DNA of 13,713 bases from Victivallales bacterium (GTDB lineage: Bacteria > Verrucomicrobiota > Lentisphaeria > Oligosphaerales > Lenti-02): positions 1 through 13,713 of the forward strand of contig JABGQJ010000091.1 in the NCBI GenBank assembly GCA_018648945.1, written 5' to 3'. A program made the translations under genes and the position numbers. Below the pieces are notes generated by a model, which was given only the letters and a program-made list of their open reading frames with translations, made no database searches and was not told where the DNA came from. Of the stretch, positions 6,025-13,470 are shown one piece after another; within the stretch, counting starts at the first letter, position 1, and every line of letters begins with the position of its first letter.

Positions 6025-8340
6025 ATGCCCGACACGAGCGATTGCCGAGAGACAATCCAGCAGTGTGAGGCCCTGGCAGCCAACCCCGCCCTGCATTTCT
6101 GCCATCCACCCACCCGCTACGAGCAGGGACATGCCCTCTCGGTGCCAATCACCGGGGTCCATCCCGCGGTCGATGGGCAGGCCACTCTCGTGCTGGAGAA
6201 GTTCCTGGGCGGCGGCTTCGCAGGGCAAGTCTACCGGGCGCGGCTGACGGAGCTTTCCTTGTCTGAAGGCACGGCGATTCCCGGCCTGGAGGTGGGTCGC
6301 CAATACGCCATCAAAATCGTGATTCCACCGAGTGGCTTCTCCGTCTGGTTCCGCAATACCGTCTACTGGCTGGCCTTCCAGGGCCCGTTTAGCTCGCAGG
6401 TCAACCACGACGCTTGCCGCGCCGGGCTCCTCCTGCAGAAGATCATCCGCCGCGCCGCGGGGCTGCGCTTCGGGCGCGAGGCCGCCATCAAGGACGCCTA
6501 CGCCTCGTTCCATGATCCCGGGCTGCGCGCCTACGGCGAGATCACCGAATGGGTGGAAGGGCGAACCTGGTTGCTGGAAGCGGACGACGCCCCCTGGCAG
6601 CGACGCCACTGGCGAAACACCGACCTGACCGAGACCGACAGCCCCGAGTTCATCGCCACCCGGCGCTTCATGACCGACATGGTCCAACTCCTCCACGATC
6701 TCGGCGAGCCGGAGTTCGCCCGCCAATACGAGTGGTGGACCATGAAGAGCCAGCCCAATGTCATGTACCGGACCGATGTCCCAGCTGATGGCCCCGGTTC
6801 GACGCTCTGCGCCATCGACTTCCGGGCCGGGCTCGCCCTGCTGCCCTTCCTGCCCATGAGCCCCGGCGACTTCAAACTCATTCCTGCCGGCCTGTTTCGA
6901 AGAGGCGCGCTGGTCCAGTTCGACCGGGGCGATCTCGACAAGCTCGACCGCTTCGTGGAGGAACATGCCGAGCACTTTGCCGATCTGGCACCCGCCGTCA
7001 CCGAGTTCAAGCAGCGCGACCGCGCCTATCGTCGCTCCCTGCCCGATCTGACCCACCACGGGTGGCGTCTTCCCTTCGACCGGCAGCTCCGGGCCGATGT
7101 GCGCAAGGGCTTGGTCGAGGGCTACCTGGCTGCCGACTTGGCTGACGAAGCCTTCGCCGAACGGCTGCGCGGTGGCGGGTTGCGCTTCGTGCTCTTCTAC
7201 CTCCTCGGCGTCCTCCCCTTCCTCGGTACCCTCCTACGGCGGCTCTGGGGCAACGCGAGCTACCGCCGCCATCTCGCGGGCTTCCTCGCGAATCGCGAAT
7301 ACCGTGGTCTGGCTCTGCGCGCCCGCGCCGCCCGCAGCTGCATTCGCTGGCTGCGCAAGGGCGCCGTCGGCCAAGCCCATGCCGAAGCCTTGGCCGCACG
7401 CCCGGGGCTGTACCTCCTGGAGCGGTTTACCGTGGGCTTGCTCCCTGGCTTCCTGCACCGGCTCCTGATCGAGCCCAGCCACCTGGGACGGCAGATCGGC
7501 GATGGCTGGCGGTTCGTCCGCGAGTTCTGGACCAGCGAGGAAGCGCGAGAGAAGTGGTTCCTGGAGATGCTCGACGAAGGCGAGAAGGACGGCATGCTCC
7601 ACCCCGAGGAACGGGCGGCCATCGCGGCCCGAGTGCGCGATCCCTTTATCGTCAAGTACCTCAAATGCCTCGCCGTTCACTTCGCCACTCTGCCCATCAC
7701 GCAGGTCGTCAGCCTCCTGGTGGGGGCAATCGTGGCAGGCTGGATGTTGGCCAGGGGGGAGAGCTGGGGCCAGGCATCCCTGGCATTCGGCGGCATCCTG
7801 GCTCTTTTCCAGATCACGCCGATCTCCCCGGGATCGCTCTGCCGGGGCGGGTACGTCGTCTACCTGATGATCCGCGAGCGCAACTGGCGAGAGTATCTGA
7901 TTGCCTGCCCCCTCAGCTTCGTGAAATACATCGGCTACCTCGCCTTCCCCTTGCAGATGACCACCACCTACCCCGCCTTGGCGCGCTTCCTGGCCGGGCG
8001 TTGGGCCACCCGGGCCGTGCACATCATCCCGGTCTTCGGCGAGAAGGGCGCCCTCTTTGAACACTGGGTGTTCGATGCCTTCTTCAACTTCCCGCGTATC
8101 TTCGCCCGCTGGGCCAAGCCCCGCCTCAGTTTCCTGCTGACCGCCTGGGCTGCTCTCGGGATCATCCTGACCGCCCGCATCTTCCAGCTGTTCGACGTGC
8201 CCCTGCATGGCGAGGACGCCAGGTATGGGGTAAACCTGATCATCGCCACGGTGTGCGTGTTCGTGCTCCCGAGGGCGCTCTTCTACCCCCTGCTGACCCG
8301 CAAGCTGAACGAAACAACCACAGAGGAAACGGAAGCATGA
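6025..8340 (+). CDS. Kinase-like domain fused to a multi-pass membrane domain (function unknown)
   Basis: This is a 771-residue protein. Residues about 55-270 look like a degenerate protein-kinase fold. The glycine-rich loop is LGGGFAGQVYRA (61-72), the ATP-site lysine is K97 in YAIKI, a catalytic-loop-like stretch is MKSQPNVMYR (N245), and a DFG-like motif is IDFRAG (D265). The usual HRD aspartate is not evident; WWTM occupies that place, so it may be a pseudokinase. The second half has about six hydrophobic segments (about 385-405, 557-576, 583-603, 622-645, 701-722 and 735-756). Its conserved-looking parts include ITPISPGSLCRGGY and HIIPVFGEKGALFEHW. I start at ATG 6025; GTG 6019 is possible, but GAGA 7 nt before the ATG is better spaced. 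The stop overlaps the next gene's ATG by 4 bp, implying translational coupling. I do not recognise a named family. Confidence 0.78.
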   Translation: MPDTSDCRETIQQCEALAANPALHFCHPPTRYEQGHALSVPITGVHPAVDGQATLVLEKFLGGGFAGQVYRARLTELSLSEGTAIPGLEVGRQYAIKIVIPPSGFSVWFRNTVYWLAFQGPFSSQVNHDACRAGLLLQKIIRRAAGLRFGREAAIKDAYASFHDPGLRAYGEITEWVEGRTWLLEADDAPWQRRHWRNTDLTETDSPEFIATRRFMTDMVQLLHDLGEPEFARQYEWWTMKSQPNVMYRTDVPADGPGSTLCAIDFRAGLALLPFLPMSPGDFKLIPAGLFRRGALVQFDRGDLDKLDRFVEEHAEHFADLAPAVTEFKQRDRAYRRSLPDLTHHGWRLPFDRQLRADVRKGLVEGYLAADLADEAFAERLRGGGLRFVLFYLLGVLPFLGTLLRRLWGNASYRRHLAGFLANREYRGLALRARAARSCIRWLRKGAVGQAHAEALAARPGLYLLERFTVGLLPGFLHRLLIEPSHLGRQIGDGWRFVREFWTSEEAREKWFLEMLDEGEKDGMLHPEERAAIAARVRDPFIVKYLKCLAVHFATLPITQVVSLLVGAIVAGWMLARGESWGQASLAFGGILALFQITPISPGSLCRGGYVVYLMIRERNWREYLIACPLSFVKYIGYLAFPLQMTTTYPALARFLAGRWATRAVHIIPVFGEKGALFEHWVFDAFFNFPRIFARWAKPRLSFLLTAWAALGIILTARIFQLFDVPLHGEDARYGVNLIIATVCVFVLPRALFYPLLTRKLNETTTEETEA

Positions 8341-9365
8341 GCAACGGTACGGTGCGCGCGGTGATGGTTGGTTGTGGCAGCATCAGCAACGCCTGGTTCA
8401 AGGGTTTCAAGGACGACCCGCGCGTCCAGATCGTGGGTCTGGTCGATCTCATGCCCGAGAGCATGGCCAAGGTGGCCGAAGCCCAGGAACTCAGCGACAT
8501 TCCCCAATCCACTGACCTCGCCGCCCTGCTCGCCGAAGTGAAGCCGGATGCGGTCTTCAACTGCACCATCCCGGAAGCTCATCTTCCGGTCACCATGACC
8601 GCCCTTGAACACGGCTGCCATGTCATGGGCGAGAAACCCCTCGCCGACACGATGGCGAACGCCAGGACCATGGTCGCGGCGGCCGGCGACGCTGAGCGCA
8701 TCTTCTCGGTGATCCAGAATCGTCGCTACCAGAAGCAGATCCGCTCCCTGCAAGCCTTCCTGGAGAGCGGGGCCATCGGCAAGGTGACCACGGTCAACAC
8801 CGACTTCTACCTCGGCGCCCACTTCGGCGGCTTCCGCGACCGCATGGAGCACGTGCTGCTCCTCGACATGGCCATTCATAGCTTCGACCAGGGCCGCCTG
8901 ATCAGCGGCGCTTCCCCCGTGGATGTCTACTGCCACGAGTGGAACCCCGCAGGCTCCTGGTACGATCACGGTGCCTCCGCCCACTGCATCTTCGGCATGA
9001 CCGACGGGATCGTCTTCAACTACCGCGGCAGCTGGTGCTGCGAGGGGCTGAACTCCACCTGGGAATGCGACTGGCGCATCACCGGCGAGAAGGGCTGCGT
9101 GAAGTGGGATGGCGGCGATGGCTTCCAGGCACAAGTCGTCAAGAAGACCGGTGGTTTCACCAGCGAAATGGAAGACATCGAGGTCCCCATCCTCGAGGAC
9201 GCCAGAGCTGGCAGTCACGGCGGCAACATCGCCGAGTTCGTCACCTGCGTTCTCGAAGGCGGCACGCCGGAAACGGTGGCGGCGGACAACATCAAGAGTC
9301 TCGCCATGGTCTTCGGCGCCATCGAGAGCGCCGAGAACGGCGCCAAGGTCGCCATCGAGGCGTAG
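8337..9365 (+). CDS. Gfo/Idh/MocA family NAD(P)-dependent oxidoreductase
   Basis: This 342-residue cytoplasmic enzyme is of the glucose-fructose oxidoreductase / inositol dehydrogenase family. The N-terminal Rossmann motif is VMVGCGSIS (9-17), and D37 in VGLVDL ends the second strand, which favours NAD. The family hallmark EKPLADT carries E99, K100 and P101. The catalytic region DMAIHSFD has D177, H181 and D184. Length fits the family. The start is ATG 8337, which overlaps the previous TGA (ATGA) and has GAGGAA upstream; the open frame extends 28 codons further but inside the previous gene. These enzymes oxidise or reduce sugars, inositols or amino-sugars. The region SWCCEGLNSTWECDWRITG resembles sugar-acting members of plant-polymer-degrading bacteria. 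The exact substrate is not readable. Confidence 0.95.
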   Translation: MSNGTVRAVMVGCGSISNAWFKGFKDDPRVQIVGLVDLMPESMAKVAEAQELSDIPQSTDLAALLAEVKPDAVFNCTIPEAHLPVTMTALEHGCHVMGEKPLADTMANARTMVAAAGDAERIFSVIQNRRYQKQIRSLQAFLESGAIGKVTTVNTDFYLGAHFGGFRDRMEHVLLLDMAIHSFDQGRLISGASPVDVYCHEWNPAGSWYDHGASAHCIFGMTDGIVFNYRGSWCCEGLNSTWECDWRITGEKGCVKWDGGDGFQAQVVKKTGGFTSEMEDIEVPILEDARAGSHGGNIAEFVTCVLEGGTPETVAADNIKSLAMVFGAIESAENGAKVAIEA

Positions 9366-9383
9366 AGGAACGGAGGAGACCAG

Positions 9384-9432
9384 CGGGGCCAGCCCCGAAA
9401 CCCCGCCGGGGAGACGCGTCTCCCCGGACCCC
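9384..9432. repeat. Intergenic multi-hairpin element
   Basis: Four inverted-repeat pieces lie within 49 bp. CGGGGC, CA and GCCCCG form a 6-bp stem (9384-9397). After AAA comes CCCCG-C-CGGGG (9401-9411), which overlaps a 22-bp perfect palindrome (9406-9427). The element closes with ACCCC. The layout resembles dispersed GC-rich hairpin repeats found between genes in many GC-rich bacteria. It lies 18 bp after the Gfo/Idh stop and could act as an RNA end or mRNA stabiliser. No T-run follows, so it is not a standard intrinsic terminator. Only one copy is seen here. Confidence 0.6.
9406..9427. repeat. 22-bp perfect palindrome
   Basis: The left arm is CCGGGGAGACG and the right arm is CGTCTCCCCGG, with no spacer and no mismatch. 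The centre is ACGCGT. As RNA it would form a strong hairpin; as DNA it could be a dimeric-protein site. Its role is unknown. Confidence 0.75.
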
Positions 9433-9505
9433 TCGGTGCACTTTGGCGGTACGGTCGGCTGACGCAGGGCGGCGTAGGCACAGGACCGACAGGGAGCGTG
9501 GAGGG

Positions 9506-9534
9506 TTGATTCGGCGGCTGGGGGCGGGTATCTT
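9506..9534 (+). promoter_or_regulatory. Candidate sigma70-type promoter for the diheme-protein operon
   Basis: TTGATT (9506-9511) and TATCTT (9529-9534) are separated by exactly 17 bp, each matching four of six consensus bases. Transcription would start near 9541, about 60 nt before ATG 9602. It sits in the only sizeable non-coding gap of the window, upstream of a tightly spaced gene set. PVC-type bacteria have divergent promoters, so this is a candidate only. Confidence 0.45.
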
Positions 9535-9601
9535 CTCTGATGGTGTCAGCGGCATATCGCGAACGACGAACTGCGCCTCGACATTGTTGGAGCATGCGAC
9601 C

Positions 9602-10078
9602 ATGAAATACCTGATTCTGGCCTTCCTTGCCACCTGCCTGGGGCTTCTGGCTGAATCCGCTGGCCTGCGGGCGGTGCGCGAGATCTGGGTTCCTGAAGGG
9701 TGGACGCCCCCCGAGGTGGTCGATTCGGGCAACGGCCGTTCCTACAAGCCCTCCGTTCCCTCCGGCTTCACGAAACGCGACATCGGCGCGACCCTGTGGG
9801 TGAAAGAGGTCACGATCCACAAGAATCTGGCCAGCAAGGGGCCGAAGAAGAAGTACACGCTGCTGATCGGCGACAAAGAGGTACCGGTTGCACCGGGTGG
9901 CTCGGTCCGCCTGAGCGGCAAGCGATATCGGGTGGTGGGCGAGAAGGGCGATACTCTCCTCTTGCAGGATCGCCAGACGAAGGTCCTGATCAAGTTCGTC
10001 AAGTATTATGTCGGGCCCCAGCGGAAGGTGGCCCCGCCAAAGCCCTCGTCTTCCAGTAGCTCCAGTAGCTCCAGATAG
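9602..10078 (+). CDS. Small secreted protein with serine-rich tail, function unknown
   Basis: This 158-residue protein starts at ATG 9602, with GGAG (9589-9592) 9 nt upstream. MKYLILAFLATCLGLLAESA is a signal peptide. The cysteine at position 12 gives LATC, which is not a canonical lipobox, so lipoprotein status is doubtful. The mature part begins VREIWVPEGWTPPEV and continues into a strand-rich basic region (KGPKKKYTLLIGDKEVPV, then SVRLSGKRYRVVGEKGDTLL) that may form a small beta-barrel. It ends in PPKP and a run of nine serines plus arginine. The serine tail is encoded by a 9-bp tandem repeat. It lies 12 bp before the diheme-protein gene, so the two products probably act in the same compartment. 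I do not recognise a family; it could be a partner or anchor for that protein. Confidence 0.82.
   Translation: MKYLILAFLATCLGLLAESAGLRAVREIWVPEGWTPPEVVDSGNGRSYKPSVPSGFTKRDIGATLWVKEVTIHKNLASKGPKKKYTLLIGDKEVPVAPGGSVRLSGKRYRVVGEKGDTLLLQDRQTKVLIKFVKYYVGPQRKVAPPKPSSSSSSSSSR
10052..10078 (+). repeat. 9-bp tandem repeat encoding Ser-Ser-Ser, with an altered last unit
   Basis: TCCAGTAGC occurs at 10052-10060 and 10061-10069. The third unit is TCCAGATAGC, with one extra A at 10075, which creates the TAG stop of the small secreted-protein gene (10076-10078). Confidence 0.8.
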
Positions 10079-10090
10079 CATAGAGAACGC

Positions 10091-13000
10091 GTGAAGAAAC
10101 TAGATATGGTTGGCCGGTACGGCCTCGTCGTCGGCATTGTCTTGGTTTGCCTTGGGGCCGGGGCGGCGGCGGATCGCTCTCCCGCCGAGCGCTGGGTAGA
10201 ACGAGTCCTCCTCGCTCGCCGCATTGTCCGTGAGTGCAGCGGGAAGACATCCTACAAGCCGGTCGTTTCGAAGGTGTTGCGCAAGGGCGATGCAGCCATC
10301 GCCATCGCGGCCGACATCTCCGCTCTGGACCACCTGTGGTTGGTGGTCAATACCGGCGGGGACAGCTTCAACTGCGACCACGGCGCGTGGTGCGATCCCG
10401 TCCTCATTGGCAAGGACGGCAAGAAGACCTCCCTGCTCGGCCTCAAGCCGCTGGCGGAGAAAGTCGGGTGGTTCACCCTCCAGGCCCGCAAGAACGTACC
10501 CGTAGCGGGCAAGAAGTACCGCGGTGCCTGGTTTGCCCACTCGCCCAGCTACGTCTGCTTCGAGATTGGCGGGAAGTACGCCCGGCTTGAGTCCCTCATC
10601 GGCATTGCCGACTCCGCCTATGCGCAGGGCAGTTCGGCTTTCGAAATCCGCGCTACCGTGCCCCCAAAGAACGCGGCCGAGTCGCTTTGGCTTCGCCTCA
10701 AGAAGGACTTCCCCGAGCAGAGCGCCTGGATTGAGGAGGATCTTCCGGACGGGGCGCACCTGCGCTGGCTGATCGATGGCACCAAGGAGAACCGGCAGCT
10801 CATCGATCGCACCCTCACCACCCTCGGCACCATCGGGGCCCCGCTTCGGACCAGGGCGGACCAGTATGCCAGGAACAAGCTCCCGATCAGCGACCCCAAA
10901 TGGCTCTCGCTCTATGTGCAGGGCCGTGGTCTCGCCGCCCGGGTCCGCCGCGCTCTGGAAGCCGCCGCCTTTGCCCGGCGAACCCTGGAGCTCGTGGAGC
11001 GGGCCGCTCCTCGCCCGCAGCTACGCGCGGAACTGGTAGCTCTCGACCAGCGCTTGGCAAAAGCCCGGCAGAGCACCAAAACCGATTGGGATGCCGAGGT
11101 GGCCGCCTGCCGCGCCCTGCGGCGGCGATTCATCCTCAGCCACCCGGCGCTCGATTTCGAGGCCCTCCTCATCAACAAGCACCCGCCTCCCGGCTTCAGC
11201 CACCAGTGCGACCAGTACTTGGGGAGACACAGTGGCGCTGGCCCAGGCTTGGTGGTGCTGCGCGACTGGAAGAGCGGCAAGCCCAAGGAGACGCCGCTCC
11301 TTGCTGGCAAACTGCCCAAGGGCAGGGTCACCCACCCCGACCTCTCGTTCGACGGTACGCGCATTGCCTTCTCCTACGCGGACCACACCGTGGCCAAGAA
11401 GGCTTGGCGCCGCTTCTTCATCTACGAGATCGGCGTCGATGGTACTGGCCTGCGCCAACTCACTGGCACGCCCACGGACGCATTGGCTGGCTGGCAGGGC
11501 CGGCGGACGATCATGGTCGAGGACTTCGACCCCTGCTACCTGCCCGATGGCGGCATCGCCTTTGTCTCCACCCGTTGCCAGAGCATGGGGCGCTGCCACA
11601 CCCGCCGCTACAACCCCTCCTACTTGCTGCACCGCATGAATGGCGACGGCACGGGCATCCGCCAGCTCTCCTTCGGGGAGGCCAACGAATGGGACCCCAG
11701 CGTCATGACCGACGGGCGACTCATTTTCACGCGCTGGGACTATATCAACCGCCACGACACGTTCTTCCAGAGCCTCTGGACCACTCGTCTGGACGGCACG
11801 GCCACGGCCCATTTCTACGGCAACTACACCCGTAATCCCTGCATGACTGCCGAGGCACGCAGTATCCCCGGCAGTCGCCGCGTGGTCACCACCGCCATGG
11901 CCCACCACTTCTACACGGCCGGTTCCATCATCACCGTCGACCCCCATATCGGCCAGGATGGGATGGCTCCGATCACGAGGCTCACCCCCGACGTGCCTTT
12001 CCCCGAGACCGAAGGCTGGAATCTCCCGCGCATGTACTGCACCCCGTGGCCCTTGAGCGAGGATCTGTATCTGGTGGCCTACTCGCCGTTGCCCATGGGC
12101 AGAGGCCGCCCTCAGGCGGTCAATGCCTTCCGCATCGCGATCCTGGACCGGCTGGGCGGGCGCGAGGTGATCTACGAGGACCCCGACATGTCCTGTTTCG
12201 CCCCCATTCCCCTCGCCCCCCGGCCCATGCCCCCGGTCCTCCCATCCATGCTGCCGGAGAAACCTGCGGGGAACGAGGGAACGGTCTACATCGAGGATGT
12301 TCAGGAATGCGAACCGGCCCTGCCCAAAGGCGTGAAGATCCACGAGATTCGCGTGAGTTCCATCCTTGGCCAACCCACGCCCAGCGTCCCACATCGGGGC
12401 AAGGTCCGTCAGGAAATTGTCAAGCGTATCGAGGGGTATGCCACCGTGGATGGCACTGGCGCGACCGCCTTCTTGGCTCCCGCTGGCGTCCCCCTGCAGT
12501 TCCAAGCCTTGGACAAGAACGGGATGGCCGTGATGACCATGCGCAGTGCCGTCTACCTCCAGCCCGGCGAGACCCTGAGTTGCGTGGGTTGCCACGAGCA
12601 ACGGTCTTCCGCGCCGCCCCGCGCCCGCGCTGCGGCCAGCCCCGCCGTAGCCGCCCTTACGCCCCCAGCGGGGCCGCGCTACCCCGGCGGCTTCAGCTTC
12701 ATGAAGACCGTCCAGCCCGTACTCGACCGCCACTGTATCTCCTGCCATGGTCTAAAGGCCAAACCAGCGGCGAAGCTGAGCCTTCTGGGAACCCAAACGA
12801 AGTTCCGCATCGACGGCTATCCCAACTGGCCGCGCGACATCCACGCGACCGTCTCCTACGAAAGCCTGCTCCACCGGCCTGGCCTGATCCGTATTGCCCA
12901 GCGCAACCGGGAGACGGCAAGCAGCAAGCCAGACGACTACTTTGCCCGCGCCAGCAAGCTTGCTCCCTTCCTCCTCGCTGGCCACTGTCCTTCCCTGCTC

Positions 13001-13462
13001 AAGGACCAGGCGGCATTCCGCTGTATCGTTGCCTGGCTTGACCTCAACGCCCAGTACAATGGCGACTACTCCTGGAACCGCGACGAGGACCGGAAGGCGC
13101 ACCCCAAGGGCGAGAAGGCACTGCGCGCCTTCCTGGCCACGCGCTTTTCGTCCGACCTCGCCAAGCAGCCCTTCGCCGCTCTCGTCAACGTTGGCCTTCC
13201 CAGCGAAAGCCGGGCGCTCCGGGCCGCCCTCGCGCTTGATGCTGGCGGTTGGGGCCAACTCGCCAATCCGATGCCCTCCCGAACCGTTCCGGAGTATCAG
13301 CAACTCACGGCCTTGGTCGACAAGGCCGTTGCCCCAACGGCCCAACAGGACCGCGAGGGCACCTGCAACCAGAAGCGCTGCACCTGCGGCTCCTGCTGGG
13401 TGCGACAAGCCGAAGAATTCTGGCGCAAGCGAATGCGGACCCTTGCCGCCGGCGCCAAGTGA
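10091..13462 (+). CDS. Secreted diheme cytochrome c, hydrazine synthase alpha subunit (HzsA)-related, with NPCBM and beta-propeller domains
   Basis: This 1123-residue periplasmic protein starts at GTG 10091 with the signal MKKLDMVGRYGLVVGIVLVC (cut near AGAAA). ATG 10106 is an alternative start. Residues about 66-190 look like an NPCBM carbohydrate-binding module (HLWLVVNTGGD; FEIGGKYARLESLIGIADSA; GSSAFEI). Residues about 410-700 carry TolB/PD40-type propeller repeats (HPDLSFDGTRIAFSY; VDGTGLRQLTG; YLPDGGIAFVSTRC; NGDGTGIRQLS). The HzsA-like segment PLQFQALDKNGMAVMTMRSA leads into heme motif CVGCH (831-835); a second is CISCH (882-886). A cysteine cluster, C1092/C1097/C1099/C1102, ends the protein. 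Domain order and length match HzsA relatives common in Planctomycetes. It should be an electron-transfer or redox protein; hydrazine chemistry is not implied because the other synthase subunits are absent. It lies 8 bp from the next gene. Confidence 0.9.
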   Translation: MKKLDMVGRYGLVVGIVLVCLGAGAAADRSPAERWVERVLLARRIVRECSGKTSYKPVVSKVLRKGDAAIAIAADISALDHLWLVVNTGGDSFNCDHGAWCDPVLIGKDGKKTSLLGLKPLAEKVGWFTLQARKNVPVAGKKYRGAWFAHSPSYVCFEIGGKYARLESLIGIADSAYAQGSSAFEIRATVPPKNAAESLWLRLKKDFPEQSAWIEEDLPDGAHLRWLIDGTKENRQLIDRTLTTLGTIGAPLRTRADQYARNKLPISDPKWLSLYVQGRGLAARVRRALEAAAFARRTLELVERAAPRPQLRAELVALDQRLAKARQSTKTDWDAEVAACRALRRRFILSHPALDFEALLINKHPPPGFSHQCDQYLGRHSGAGPGLVVLRDWKSGKPKETPLLAGKLPKGRVTHPDLSFDGTRIAFSYADHTVAKKAWRRFFIYEIGVDGTGLRQLTGTPTDALAGWQGRRTIMVEDFDPCYLPDGGIAFVSTRCQSMGRCHTRRYNPSYLLHRMNGDGTGIRQLSFGEANEWDPSVMTDGRLIFTRWDYINRHDTFFQSLWTTRLDGTATAHFYGNYTRNPCMTAEARSIPGSRRVVTTAMAHHFYTAGSIITVDPHIGQDGMAPITRLTPDVPFPETEGWNLPRMYCTPWPLSEDLYLVAYSPLPMGRGRPQAVNAFRIAILDRLGGREVIYEDPDMSCFAPIPLAPRPMPPVLPSMLPEKPAGNEGTVYIEDVQECEPALPKGVKIHEIRVSSILGQPTPSVPHRGKVRQEIVKRIEGYATVDGTGATAFLAPAGVPLQFQALDKNGMAVMTMRSAVYLQPGETLSCVGCHEQRSSAPPRARAAASPAVAALTPPAGPRYPGGFSFMKTVQPVLDRHCISCHGLKAKPAAKLSLLGTQTKFRIDGYPNWPRDIHATVSYESLLHRPGLIRIAQRNRETASSKPDDYFARASKLAPFLLAGHCPSLLKDQAAFRCIVAWLDLNAQYNGDYSWNRDEDRKAHPKGEKALRAFLATRFSSDLAKQPFAALVNVGLPSESRALRAALALDAGGWGQLANPMPSRTVPEYQQLTALVDKAVAPTAQQDREGTCNQKRCTCGSCWVRQAEEFWRKRMRTLAAGAK
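12581..12595 (+). other. CXXCH heme c attachment motif 1
   Basis: Encodes CVGCH, residues 831-835 of the HzsA-related protein. The two cysteines would bind heme covalently and the histidine would be the axial ligand. Confidence 0.9.
12734..12748 (+). other. CXXCH heme c attachment motif 2
   Basis: Encodes CISCH, residues 882-886 of the same protein, in the context VLDRHCISCHG, which is typical of class I cytochrome c domains. Confidence 0.9.
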
Positions 13463-13470
13463 GGACAACC

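Larger units (their letters stand above)
9366..9601. other. 236-bp intergenic region between the Gfo/Idh gene and the diheme operon
   Basis: It holds the multi-hairpin element (9384-9432) and the candidate promoter (9506-9534). I see no further gene in it. It is the longest non-coding stretch of the window and probably the border between two transcription units. Confidence 0.7.

Noticed and set aside
10091..13462. Reading the diheme protein as evidence for anammox hydrazine synthesis
   Set aside because: No hzsB/hzsC-like gene is nearby, and NPCBM-containing HzsA relatives are widespread in bacteria that are not known for anammox.
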